The notes below the pieces were generated by a model. It had not been told where the DNA came from and ran no database searches. It saw only the letters and a program-made list of their open reading frames with translations. Of a stretch of DNA of 64,000 nucleotides, positions 7,289-16,071 are shown in pieces. Origin of the DNA: Planctomycetota bacterium. Lineage in GTDB: Bacteria > Planctomycetota > J058. The stretch covers positions 26,167 through 90,166 of the forward strand of contig JAMLIC010000037.1 of NCBI GenBank assembly GCA_023954375.1, written 5' to 3'. How positions within the stretch are numbered: the stretch's first letter is position 1; the number at the start of each line of letters is the position of its first letter. The position numbers and the translations under genes are program-made.

Positions 7289-10200
7289 CTAACCCGTCGC
7301 TTCGCCCTCGGCCTTCGGCTTGGGCGGCCGCAGGAACACGCGCCGCCCGAGCTCCGTCGTGAGCTGCTCGACCACCTCCGTGAGCCGCACGAAGAAGCGG
7401 GCCTGGTCCTCGACCCCGCGGGTGATCCGCTCGGCCGTGGGCACGAGCGTCTGCTCGAAGAGCGCCGCCTGCTGGCGCACGAGGTCGCCCACCGGCAGGG
7501 GCGCCTGCTCGACGCGCACGTCGAGCGTCGGGCGCGAGACCGTCGCCACGAGCTGCTCGAGCCGGCCGACCAGCGCGTCGAGCGGCTGCGGCGGCGCCTC
7601 GAGCTTCACCGCGAGGCGCGGCTGGGAGAGGGCCTTCGTGACCTCCTCGAAGCGGGCCACGAGGGCGTCGACCGGCAGGGGGGCCTGCTCGACCTGGACG
7701 GCGATCGGCTGCGGGGCCGCGAGCGCGCGCGCGATCGCGTCGAGCCGCGTCGCCACGCCGTCGTCGGCGCCGCGCTCGGCGAGGCGCGCCGCGAGGTCGC
7801 GCAGCTCGCCCAGGCGCTCGCCCACGCCGCCGAGGAGGCCGGCCACGCGCGCGACCGGGTCGTCGTCGCCGCCGCCCAGCTTCACCCGCTCGAAGCCGCG
7901 CTTGACCTCCGCCCAGCGGGCGCGCTGGGCGGCCGTGAGCGTGCCGCGCAGCTCGGCGAGCTTGAGCAGGTTCTGCTCGGCGCCCGTGGTCAGCGTCTGC
8001 GCCTCGCCCTGGTAGTGGTCGTCGAGCAGCCGCTCGAGCTCGGCCTCGTTCATCGCCGAGGCGACCTTCTCCGAGACCTTGTTCATGTTGCGGTAGCTGC
8101 CCTGGAGCTTGAACGGCGGCTCCGTCCGGTAGGCGTCCTCCTGCGCGGCCGAGGCGATGTAGAGCCGGTTCACCTCGAGCAGCACCTGCTGCACGCGGAA
8201 CAGCTTCTTCATCACCCCCTCGATCTCCTGCAGCTCCACGCCGGAGTAGGGGTGCGTGAGGTCGGTCGTCGCCACCTCCTCGCCCTTCGCGCGCCGCACG
8301 AGCCGGTGGACGTCCTGCGGGTCGCGCCCGGCGAGCGGGGCGAGGACGGGGTTCGAGGTGAGCGCGTTCTCCAGGTAGCTGAGCGCGAACAGCTCCTCCT
8401 TCCCGGAGAGCACGTCGCCCAGGTTGTAGGTGTCGGCGCGGTTGGCCAGCATGTCGGGGATCTGGAAGCGGCCGCCCGTCTCCGTGTAGGGGTTGCCGGC
8501 CATGACCACGCAGAACTTCTTGCCCCGCAGGTCGTAGGTCCGCGTGCGCCCCTTCCAGACGCCCTCGATCCGGCGCTGCGCGTCGCACAGCGAGATGAAC
8601 TTCTGCAGCAGCTCGGCCGACGTGTGCTGCACGTCGTCGAGGTAGAGCATGACGTTGTTGCCCATCTCGAGGGCGAGGTTGATCTTCTCCACCTCCTGGC
8701 GCGCCGTGGCGCTGGGCGCCTCGGCCGGGTCGAGCGACGTCACCGAGTGGCCGAGCGCCGGGCCGTTGACCTTCACGAACACGAGCCCCAGGCGGCTGGC
8801 CACCCACTCCATGAGGGTCGTCTTGCCGTAGCCGGGCGGCGAGATGAGGAGCAGGAGGCCCATGAGGTCGGTGCGCTTGCCCTCGCCGAGCGCGCCCAGC
8901 TGCTTGGCGAGGTTGTCGCCGATCAGCGGCAGGTAGACCTCGTCGATCAGCCGGTTGCGCACGAAGGTCGTGAGCGGCTTGGCCGAGAGCTCGTCGAGGC
9001 GCAGCCGCGCGCGCTCGCGCTCGAGGAGCTCCTTGACGCGGCGCCGGTAGGCGCGGAACGCCGGCACGCGCTCGCGCCGGAAGGCGCCCACGCGCGCGAG
9101 GAGCTCGTCGAGGCGCACGGGCAGGCGGCGCTCGGCGATCCGCGGGTGCTGCCCGAGGAGCCCCGTGACCTCGTCGTGCGTGCGGGCGGAGCTGGTCTCT
9201 CTCGGGAGGACGCCCGCCGGCGCGAGCAGGAGCGCCACCGCCTCGGCGAGGGCGGGCGCGCGGTCGGCGGCGTCGTCGGCCCCCTGCAGGAAGGCCTCGA
9301 GCCACGCCCTGGCCAGGGCGTGCTGCTCGCCCAGCCGGCCGGCCAGGGCCTTGAGGTCGGCGTCGAACGCGCCCCGGCGGCCGAGGTCGTCGAGGCGCTG
9401 CTCGAACGCCTGCACGAGGGCGACGGCGTCGGCGCCGGTGGTGAAGCGCGGCGCCTCGCAGGTGAGCTCCTCGACCAGGTAGCGGCCGGCGATCGCGCTC
9501 TCGTCGGTCGGCAGGTCGTGCGCGCGGGCGAACGCCTCGACCGCCGCCGCGAGCTCGCGGCCCAGGTCGTCGAGCGCCGGCGCCTGGCCGAACGCCTCGC
9601 GCAGCCGGCCCAGGCTCACGGCGCGGCGGTGCCAGGCGCCCCGCGCCTCGTCCTGGCCGTGCGCCCAGAAGAGGCACGCCAGCGCCCGCGGCCCGGGCGG
9701 GAAGCGCAGGAGCCCCGCCGTGGCCCGCATGGAGAGGAGCCGCTCGAGGATCCGCGCCGCGTCCGCGTCGTGGAGGCCGCGCTCGTGGCCCTCGTCGTAG
9801 CGGTCGGCCGCGTAGGCGCGCACACGCTCGAGGAGCCGCTCGGGCTCGTGCGCGACCGCGGTCAGGTCGGCGAGCGACAGCCCGGCCTTCCCCTCCTCGG
9901 CGTCCGTGAGCAGGCAGTAGGCGAGGTACTCGCCCCGGTAGACCGCCTCGGTCTCCGAGACGACCTGCTGGCTCCAGAAGGGCTTCGTGTCGGCGAAGGC
10001 CGGGTCGTCGATCGCCTCGTGGTAGTCGGTCCCGGTGACGTGGATGCCGAGGCCCCCCTCCTGGGGGACGAGCGTGAGCTCGACCGGCTGCGTGTTGACG
10101 TTGAAGCGGTGGCGCCCGAGGCGGATCACCGGCGCGCCCGAGCCGTCGTAGAGCTCGAGCTTGTCGCGCAGGCCGCGGACGGCCTCCTGCTGGACGGTCT

Positions 10201-12694
10201 TGAGGCGCGACGCGACCTCGTCAGCCTTGACGCTGTCGCCGAGCTCGAGCAGCTGCGCCGAGACCTGCCGCAGCTTGGCGACCATGGCGTCCGACGCGAA
10301 GTAGGCGTGGAGCTCGTCCTGCGTCTTGAGCGTGGCGGCCTTCCTGGCGACGCCCTGGGCCATGCGGTCGGCCGCCTGCAGGAGCGTCTGCGCCCGGCGC
10401 TGCCGCTCGTCGGTGAGCGCCTGGCGCCGCGCGTCGAAGGCCTCGTAGACCTCCTCGCGCTTGCTGGCCAGGTCGGCCATGAAGCGGTCGAACTCGCCGA
10501 AGCGCCCCTCGAGCTCCTCGAGCTGGAGCATGAGCTTCGACAGCTGCTCGTCGCAGCGCTCGGGGGTGTCGCACACGGCCAGCGCGCTCGCCACCGCCTG
10601 GCCGAAGAGGCGGAACTGCGCGGCGAACTCGTCGCGCCCCTCGGCCGACAGGAGCTCCTTGCGGCGAGCCTGGAAGGTCGCGCGGACGCGGTTGACGTGG
10701 CCGAGCGCCTCGGAGATCACCTCGAGCACCCGCGTGCGCTGCGTCGGGTCGTCGACCTGCAGCCCGCCGATCGTCTCGGTGAGCGTGGTCAGCCCCTGCG
10801 CCTGCGTCTCGAGCCGCTCGCCGAGCGGCCCGAGCTCGGTCGAGAGCGCCGCGGCCTCGATCTGCCCGAGCAGGGCGTCGAGCTCCTGGACGATCGGGCC
10901 GAGCGCCCCCTCGCGCAGGAGGAACGCGACGGCCGCCTTGCTGACGTCGTCGAAGCGCGCCGCCACCTCGGCCTCGAGCGCGTCCACGCGCGCGAGGTCC
11001 ATGAACTTGAGCTCCTTGAGCGAGATCAGCTGTCCGCGCTGCCCGCGCAGGCGGGTGAGCGCGTCGAGGAACGGCTCGATCGCGGCCCACTCGTCGGGCC
11101 GGAGCTCGGCCTCGAGCGCATCCTTGCGCGCGGCGGCCTCGGTCAGCGCCTCGTCGGCCCGGCGGCGCAGGAGCTGGACCTTCTCGAACTCGTCGATGAT
11201 CAGCTCGGCGTTCTGCCGCACCGCCTGGACGGCGCCCAGGAGGTCGCCCGCCTCGGCGTGGCCGAGCCAGTGGTAGGCGTCGACGGCCCGCGTGGCCGCG
11301 CCCGCGAGGTCCTCGTAGAGGGCGCGCGAGGCGCGCTGCTCCCCCAGCAGGCGCGCGATCGCCAGGGCGTCCGAGATCCCGCGCACGAGCTCGGCGTTGC
11401 CGACCTTCGCCAGGTAGCTGCCGTCGGTCGGCGCCTGCGCGGCGAACTCGGCCGAGGTGAAGGGCGTCCTCCAGATCTGGAGCCCGTGGACGCGGCTCGG
11501 CTCGGGCGTCGGCTGCCGCAGGGTGAGGAGCGTGCCGTCATCGAGGAGCGTCCAGCCGTAGCAGTGGATCGGCGTCTGCACCTCGCGGCGGATCAGGTTG
11601 TAGGGGAAGAGCAGGTAGGTGCAGTCGCCGCGGCGGTGGAAGACGTAGAGCACGTCCTCGCCGTTGGGCGCCTTGACGCTGCGCTCGAACTCGAGGTCGC
11701 TCGGGTCCTGGTCGTAGAGCTTGTGGGCGCCGGTCTGCAGGTAGTAGCCGCCGGGGAAGACGACGCCGTGGTCCTCGGGGAGCTGCACGCAGCTCTGCCC
11801 GATCGCGTCGGCGCGCAGGACGTGCTTCGTGCGCGTGTTGAAGACGAAGTAGCGCCACTGCTGCTCGCCGAAGGGGAGCACCCGGAGGAGGATCAGCGAG
11901 CCGAGCTTCGCGTAGTGGATCTGCCCGTCGTCGAGCGACTGGTTGGGGTCCTGGACCGGCTCGCGGTAGATGCCGAGCCCGTCCTCGGTGTTGTCCTCGA
12001 CCTTGATCGTCAGGTCGCCGCCGACCGCCTCGACGAACACCTCGTCGAGGATCGACACGTGGGGGTGGCGCCCCTTGACGTGGTCGTCGCGGGTCGTGAC
12101 CGTCCAGGTGAAGTCGTGCGGCGGCGGGTAGACGTGGTCGCGCTCGCCGCGGCTGTCGACGTAGGTCGGCCGCAGCGCCCGGTCGAGGCTCCAGCGGAAG
12201 ACGCGCTGGTCTTTCGCCGCGGCGCCGGTCTGGAACACCGCCAGGAGCTTGCCCTCGCGGCTGCGGAGCTGCGCCAGGCGGGCGCCCTTGTAGTAGCGGT
12301 AGAGCTCGGCGAACTCGCGCTGGAACTCGGCGTGGTCGAGGAACCCGGGGAGCGTGCCGAGCGGCACCTCGGCCAGCTGGAAGCCCCCCTGCTCGTCGTG
12401 GCCGAAGCGCTGGATGCTGAAGACGTCCTGGATGCGCGTCTCCGTGCGCATGCCGATGAACACGTTGTAGGCGATCACCAGGAAGCCGCCGGCGGTGACG
12501 ATGTCCCGCGGGACGCAGTTGTTCTCGGTCCGGATGCGCTCGTTGCCGATGACCTGCAGCTCGGTCCCGCCGAAGACCGCCTTGCGGCGCGCGTTGAGCG
12601 CCTCGGCGCGCCCGGCGAGGTCGCGCCCCAGCGCGTCGAGGCGCGCCCGCAGGACGTCGTAGTTGCCGGTGTCCAGGCCGTCGTCGGTGGCCAT
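7289..12694 (-). CDS. Very large AAA ATPase of the DUF3686 ('DNA repair ATPase') type
   Basis: 1801 residues. The N-terminal half is a DUF3686-like region (TENNCVPRDIV, MRTETRIQDVFSIQRF). The middle is long and helical with coiled-coil character. A C-terminal AAA module follows: Walker A SPPGYGKTT near 1283, Walker B VMLYLDDVQ near 1345, and a sensor-like FCVVMAGNPY. The tail (from about 1640) has three similar short repeats (VQVEQAPLPVDALVARFEE, VKLEAPPQPLDALVGRLEQ, VRVEQAPLPVGDLVRQQ). The family is often called a DNA repair ATPase, but I know of no firm experimental basis. It lies 96 bases downstream of the flotillin gene with a strong hairpin between them, so expression may be attenuated. 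A membrane-associated remodelling role with the flotillin is inference. Confidence 0.82.
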   Translation of the reverse strand: MATDDGLDTGNYDVLRARLDALGRDLAGRAEALNARRKAVFGGTELQVIGNERIRTENNCVPRDIVTAGGFLVIAYNVFIGMRTETRIQDVFSIQRFGHDEQGGFQLAEVPLGTLPGFLDHAEFQREFAELYRYYKGARLAQLRSREGKLLAVFQTGAAAKDQRVFRWSLDRALRPTYVDSRGERDHVYPPPHDFTWTVTTRDDHVKGRHPHVSILDEVFVEAVGGDLTIKVEDNTEDGLGIYREPVQDPNQSLDDGQIHYAKLGSLILLRVLPFGEQQWRYFVFNTRTKHVLRADAIGQSCVQLPEDHGVVFPGGYYLQTGAHKLYDQDPSDLEFERSVKAPNGEDVLYVFHRRGDCTYLLFPYNLIRREVQTPIHCYGWTLLDDGTLLTLRQPTPEPSRVHGLQIWRTPFTSAEFAAQAPTDGSYLAKVGNAELVRGISDALAIARLLGEQRASRALYEDLAGAATRAVDAYHWLGHAEAGDLLGAVQAVRQNAELIIDEFEKVQLLRRRADEALTEAAARKDALEAELRPDEWAAIEPFLDALTRLRGQRGQLISLKELKFMDLARVDALEAEVAARFDDVSKAAVAFLLREGALGPIVQELDALLGQIEAAALSTELGPLGERLETQAQGLTTLTETIGGLQVDDPTQRTRVLEVISEALGHVNRVRATFQARRKELLSAEGRDEFAAQFRLFGQAVASALAVCDTPERCDEQLSKLMLQLEELEGRFGEFDRFMADLASKREEVYEAFDARRQALTDERQRRAQTLLQAADRMAQGVARKAATLKTQDELHAYFASDAMVAKLRQVSAQLLELGDSVKADEVASRLKTVQQEAVRGLRDKLELYDGSGAPVIRLGRHRFNVNTQPVELTLVPQEGGLGIHVTGTDYHEAIDDPAFADTKPFWSQQVVSETEAVYRGEYLAYCLLTDAEEGKAGLSLADLTAVAHEPERLLERVRAYAADRYDEGHERGLHDADAARILERLLSMRATAGLLRFPPGPRALACLFWAHGQDEARGAWHRRAVSLGRLREAFGQAPALDDLGRELAAAVEAFARAHDLPTDESAIAGRYLVEELTCEAPRFTTGADAVALVQAFEQRLDDLGRRGAFDADLKALAGRLGEQHALARAWLEAFLQGADDAADRAPALAEAVALLLAPAGVLPRETSSARTHDEVTGLLGQHPRIAERRLPVRLDELLARVGAFRRERVPAFRAYRRRVKELLERERARLRLDELSAKPLTTFVRNRLIDEVYLPLIGDNLAKQLGALGEGKRTDLMGLLLLISPPGYGKTTLMEWVASRLGLVFVKVNGPALGHSVTSLDPAEAPSATARQEVEKINLALEMGNNVMLYLDDVQHTSAELLQKFISLCDAQRRIEGVWKGRTRTYDLRGKKFCVVMAGNPYTETGGRFQIPDMLANRADTYNLGDVLSGKEELFALSYLENALTSNPVLAPLAGRDPQDVHRLVRRAKGEEVATTDLTHPYSGVELQEIEGVMKKLFRVQQVLLEVNRLYIASAAQEDAYRTEPPFKLQGSYRNMNKVSEKVASAMNEAELERLLDDHYQGEAQTLTTGAEQNLLKLAELRGTLTAAQRARWAEVKRGFERVKLGGGDDDPVARVAGLLGGVGERLGELRDLAARLAERGADDGVATRLDAIARALAAPQPIAVQVEQAPLPVDALVARFEEVTKALSQPRLAVKLEAPPQPLDALVGRLEQLVATVSRPTLDVRVEQAPLPVGDLVRQQAALFEQTLVPTAERITRGVEDQARFFVRLTEVVEQLTTELGRRVFLRPPKPKAEGEATG

Positions 12695-12750
12695 CGGGAG
12701 GGCTCCTCGAGGTCGGGTGGAGGGGGTCGTCTCGTCTGCTGCAGGGGACG

Positions 12751-12785
12751 CCGCCCCGGCCAGGCCGCCCGCCTGGCCGGGGCGG
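12751..12785 (-). terminator. Perfect 15-bp hairpin between flotillin and ATPase genes
   Basis: CCGCCCCGGCCAGGC at 12751-12765 pairs exactly with 12771-12785 around a 5-base loop. It starts six bases after the flotillin stop on the minus strand. There is no T-tract, so it could be a partial terminator, an mRNA-stability hairpin, or both. Confidence 0.6.
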
Positions 12786-12790
12786 TCGCG

Positions 12791-14992
12791 CTAGAGCGCC
12801 TTGTCGAGGCCCAGCTCCTTGGCCTTCGACACGAGCGTCTGCACGGCGCCCTTCACCTCGGCGTCGCCGCCCGCGGCCAGGCGGGCGAGGACCGCCGTCA
12901 GCGAGAGCTTGGCCGCCGCGTCGGCGTCGAGCGCCGGGCGGGTGAGGACCTCCTTGACGTCCTTCGTCAGGCTCTCCTTGCCGTCGAGGTAGTCGCCCAG
13001 GAGGCGCCGGAGCGAGTCGCTGTTGGCGACCGCCCCGTCGAGCGTCTGCCCCATGGTGACCGCCGAGACGAACCGGTCGAAGAAGGCCCCGTCGCCGCCG
13101 ACGATGTTGATCTTCGCCTGGGCGAACGCCTCGCGCAGGATCCGGGCCTGCGCCTCGGCGATCCCGCGCCGGGTGTCGATCGCGCGCAGCTCGACCTCCT
13201 TGTCCTTCTCGAGCCGCAGGCGGAACTCCTCGTGGCCCCGGCCCGCCTCGTCGAGCGCCTTCATGGCCGCGGCCTTCTCGGCCAGGCCGGTCGCCTCGGC
13301 CACCAGCGCCTCGCGGATCGCCGCCGCCTCGGCCAGGCCCTTCTTCTCGATCGCCTGCGCCTCGGCCTCGCGCACGCGGATCTCGGCCAGGCCCTTCTCC
13401 TGCGCGCCGGCCGCCTCGGCCAGGAGCTTCTCGCGGGCGACCTGCGCCTCGGCCAGGCCCTGCTTCTGGATCGCCTCGGCGCCGGCCTCCTGCACCTTCA
13501 CGCGGGCCAGGCCCTGCTTCTCCTCGCCGGCGGCGACCGCCTGCATCTGCTCGAGCTTGACCTTCGCCTCGACGAGGCCCTGCTTCTCGAAGGCGACGGC
13601 GTGCGCCTCCTGGACGCGCGCCTCGGCCAGGCCCTTGGCGGCCACCTCGGCCTGGGTGGCCTCGGCCATGCGGATCTTGGCCTTGGCCTGCTTGTCCGAG
13701 ACCTCGAGCTGCGCCTCGGCCACGGCCAGCTGCTCGCGGATCTTGTGCTGCGAGGCCTCCTCCTGCGCCTTGGCCGCCTGGATCTCCTTGACCAGCTTCT
13801 CCTGCGCCTCGGCCTCGGCGCCGATGACCAGGACCTCGCGGTCGCGCTTGGCCTCGGCCGTGGCCCGCAGGTCCTTGATGGCCTCCTCCTCGTGGGCGAC
13901 CGTCTTGTCGACGGTGATGCGCCCGCGGATCACCTCGGCGATCTCCTTGCGCTTGACCTCGAGCTCCTTCTCCTTGGCGATCCGGTTCAGCTCCACCTCG
14001 CGCTCGCGGGCGATCACCTCGAGGTCGCGGTCCTTCTCCACGCGCTCGGTCTCGATCGCCACCACGCGCTCGCGGTTCTTCTGGGCCACCTCGACCTGGC
14101 GGTCCTTGTTCTCCTGGGCGATCTTGACCTCCTCCTCGGCCTTGATGCGCGCCAGGTTCGACTTGGCGGCCTCCTCGGCCTGGATCTGCTGGGCCAGCGC
14201 CTCCTCGCGCGCCTTGATCGACGCGATCTCGCGCTTCTGCTTCGCCTCGGCGTCGGCCTGCTGGCGCTCGAGCTCGAGGATCGTCTCGGCGGCCTCGACG
14301 TCCTCCTTCTTGAGCGCCTTGCGCTCCTTCTGGCGGAACTCGTTGGTGAGGATCGACTGCACCGCCGTGAGCTCGGTGATCTTCTTGATGCCCTCGGCGT
14401 CGAGGATGTTGTGCCTGTCCATGTGCTCGAGGGGCGTCTGCTCGAGGAAGTCGATGGCCGCGTCCTCGAGGACGTAGCCGTTGAGGTCCTGCCCGATGAC
14501 CTTGATGATCTCGTCCTTGAACACGTCGCGCTTGTCGTAGAGCTCGACGAAGTCCAGCCGCTTGCCCACCGTCTTCAGCGCCTCGGAGAACTTGGCCAGG
14601 AACAGCTCCTCGAGGGTGCGGTGGTCGGACGCGCGCGCGCAGCCGATCGCCTGGGCCACCTTGAGCACGTCGTCGGCGGTCTTGTTCACGCGCACGAAGA
14701 ACGTGACCTTGATGTCCGCGCGGATGTTGTCCTTGCAGATCAGGCCCTCCTTGCTGCGCCGCTCGAGCTCGATCGTCTTGAGCGAGATGTCCATCGTCTC
14801 GGCGCGATGGATGATCGGCAGCACGGTGGCGCCCGTGAACGTGACGATCGGCTCCTGCGTGAGCTTGTTCACGATGAGCGCCTGACCCTGGTTCACCTTC
14901 CGGTAGAAGCGGGCCACGACGACGCCGAGGCCCATCACGAACAAGACGACGAAGCCTATGACGGCGAGGGCGACCTGGATCTCGGGAGTCAT
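12791..14992 (-). CDS. Flotillin/YqiK-like SPFH protein with extended repeat-rich coiled coil
   Basis: 733 residues from the ATG at 14992, preceded by a strong AGGAGGT ribosome-binding site. One N-terminal transmembrane segment (about 5-27) is followed by an SPFH/Band 7 domain (about 30-250: ALIVNKLT, IIHRAETMDIS, IELERRSKEGLICKDNI) and a very long coiled coil with heptad and tandem repeats of about 25 residues built on KxGLAEAxV. Flotillins form oligomeric membrane microdomain scaffolds. The upstream gene encodes a YqiJ-type protein, the known partner of YqiK. The C-terminal domain (about 600-733) is helical. Family assignment is firm; cellular role unknown. Confidence 0.9.
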   Translation of the reverse strand: MTPEIQVALAVIGFVVLFVMGLGVVVARFYRKVNQGQALIVNKLTQEPIVTFTGATVLPIIHRAETMDISLKTIELERRSKEGLICKDNIRADIKVTFFVRVNKTADDVLKVAQAIGCARASDHRTLEELFLAKFSEALKTVGKRLDFVELYDKRDVFKDEIIKVIGQDLNGYVLEDAAIDFLEQTPLEHMDRHNILDAEGIKKITELTAVQSILTNEFRQKERKALKKEDVEAAETILELERQQADAEAKQKREIASIKAREEALAQQIQAEEAAKSNLARIKAEEEVKIAQENKDRQVEVAQKNRERVVAIETERVEKDRDLEVIAREREVELNRIAKEKELEVKRKEIAEVIRGRITVDKTVAHEEEAIKDLRATAEAKRDREVLVIGAEAEAQEKLVKEIQAAKAQEEASQHKIREQLAVAEAQLEVSDKQAKAKIRMAEATQAEVAAKGLAEARVQEAHAVAFEKQGLVEAKVKLEQMQAVAAGEEKQGLARVKVQEAGAEAIQKQGLAEAQVAREKLLAEAAGAQEKGLAEIRVREAEAQAIEKKGLAEAAAIREALVAEATGLAEKAAAMKALDEAGRGHEEFRLRLEKDKEVELRAIDTRRGIAEAQARILREAFAQAKINIVGGDGAFFDRFVSAVTMGQTLDGAVANSDSLRRLLGDYLDGKESLTKDVKEVLTRPALDADAAAKLSLTAVLARLAAGGDAEVKGAVQTLVSKAKELGLDKAL

Positions 14993-15082
14993 GGACACCT
15001 CCTGGGGGCGGCTAGGGGGTTTTCGTTCGGACGACGACGGCGGCCATTGCACGCGATGAGCCGCCGGCAAGTCAAGCGCAAT

Positions 15083-15110
15083 CCGTCAATAGCGACGACT
15101 TTGTTGACGG
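15083..15110. promoter_or_regulatory. Inverted repeat upstream of the flotillin gene (possible operator/promoter)
   Basis: CCGTCAA (15083-15089) and TTGACGG (15104-15110) flank 14 bases within a patch clearly richer in A and T than its surroundings, in the 206-base gap between the yqiJ-like stop and the flotillin ATG. TTGAC-like sequences occur here on both strands. It could be an operator or promoter giving the flotillin its own transcription start. Confidence 0.4.
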
Positions 15111-15198
15111 TCTAAGCAAGCCGGTTTTGCATCGAGGGTTGCGGGGATCGAGCCGTCGGGCGGCGTCCCCGGGGGCGTCGTGACCGGCCGCCGGCCCG

Positions 15199-15933
15199 TC
15201 AAGAGGCTGGCTCGCGCGGACCGAGCTCCGGCCGGCCGGGCGCGCGCTCGGCCTCGCCCTCCTCCTCGTGCCCGGGGAGGTCGAGCGGTTCGATGATGAA
15301 GACGTCGCGCTTCGGGTCGTAGTCGGCGAGGACGGCCCGCTGCCCCTTCACCGGCGGCGCGGCGCCCTCGTAGCGCACGGCGATGACCAGGCCCGCGCCG
15401 CCGTCCTCGCACAGCGCCTGGCCGAAGCTGGCGTCCACCGTCGCGGTGGTGATCGTGCACGGCCGGCCGAGGAAGGCGAGCTTCGAGGGCGCCTTGTGCG
15501 TCTTGAAGACGCGCTGGAAGGGGCGGATCGACAGGTTGGTGCCGAGGATCGCCACGACGAAGCTGCCGAGCGCCACGCCGAGGGCGGCGAGCCAGGACGG
15601 CACGAGCGCCGGGGCCGCGGGCGCGAGGTGGTGCATGCCCAGGAGGCACAGCGCCCAGGACCAGAGGACCAGCACGCTCAGGCTGAACGTCAGCGGCACG
15701 CCGCGGAGGCCGAGCGCGGAGAGGAGGCCGAGGAACCCCCCGGCGCCCTCGCCGTCGACCACGTCGACGTCCACGTCGACATCGACGTCCACGTCCATGT
15801 CCACGTCGAGGACGTCGATGTCGAGGCTGCCGACGACGACCGCGAGCCAGTAGATCCCCGCGATCGCGAGCAGGGTGGAGTACACGACGGTCGGGAGCGC
15901 GAAGACCTCGGCCCAGATTCCCACGTCGCCCAC
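15199..15933 (-). CDS. YqiJ-like membrane protein with OB-fold tail (NfeD-related)
   Basis: 244 residues from a GTG at 15933. Transmembrane segments lie near 13-36, 68-100 and 110-132, followed by a beta-rich OB-like domain (LAFLGRPCTITTATVDASFGQAL to GQRAVLADYDPKRDVFIIEPL). YqiJ/NfeD proteins act with flotillins, and the flotillin gene is next downstream. Between the first two membrane segments is an acidic Asp-Val repeat (about residues 38-58) encoded by a run of GACGTC-like hexamers at 15754-15822. The C-terminus is highly charged. The first of the three genes in this set; its promoter would lie in 15934-16071, shared divergently with the kinase gene. Confidence 0.8.
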   Translation of the reverse strand: MGDVGIWAEVFALPTVVYSTLLAIAGIYWLAVVVGSLDIDVLDVDMDVDVDVDVDVDVVDGEGAGGFLGLLSALGLRGVPLTFSLSVLVLWSWALCLLGMHHLAPAAPALVPSWLAALGVALGSFVVAILGTNLSIRPFQRVFKTHKAPSKLAFLGRPCTITTATVDASFGQALCEDGGAGLVIAVRYEGAAPPVKGQRAVLADYDPKRDVFIIEPLDLPGHEEEGEAERAPGRPELGPREPAS

Positions 15934-16010
15934 CCCCGCGGCGCGCCGTGCCCCCCGGGCCCGCCTCCGAGGCCGGCGAGCGGGCGAGCTGGCCCCGGCG
16001 CGCGGCGGGC

Positions 16011-16016
16011 TACACT
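16011..16016 (+). promoter_or_regulatory. Putative -10 element (GGCTACACT context) before the kinase-OmpA operon
   Basis: TACACT preceded by GGGC, 56 bases before the kinase GTG. The same GGCTACACT string occurs on the minus strand before the FHA-kinase gene at 44,491, suggesting a shared promoter type. No -35 is evident. Confidence 0.35.
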
Positions 16017-16071
16017 AGCGCCTCGCCGGGACGGTGGCAACGACGTCGGCGTCCCGAGCGGAGGCGAGCGC

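Noticed and set aside
8015..15115. A continuous open frame of about 7.1 kb antisense to the ATPase and flotillin genes
   Set aside because: At this GC content antisense frames of real genes stay open. The product is a run of Leu, Arg, Val and Glu with no domain, while the other strand carries SPFH and AAA motifs and good ribosome-binding sites.
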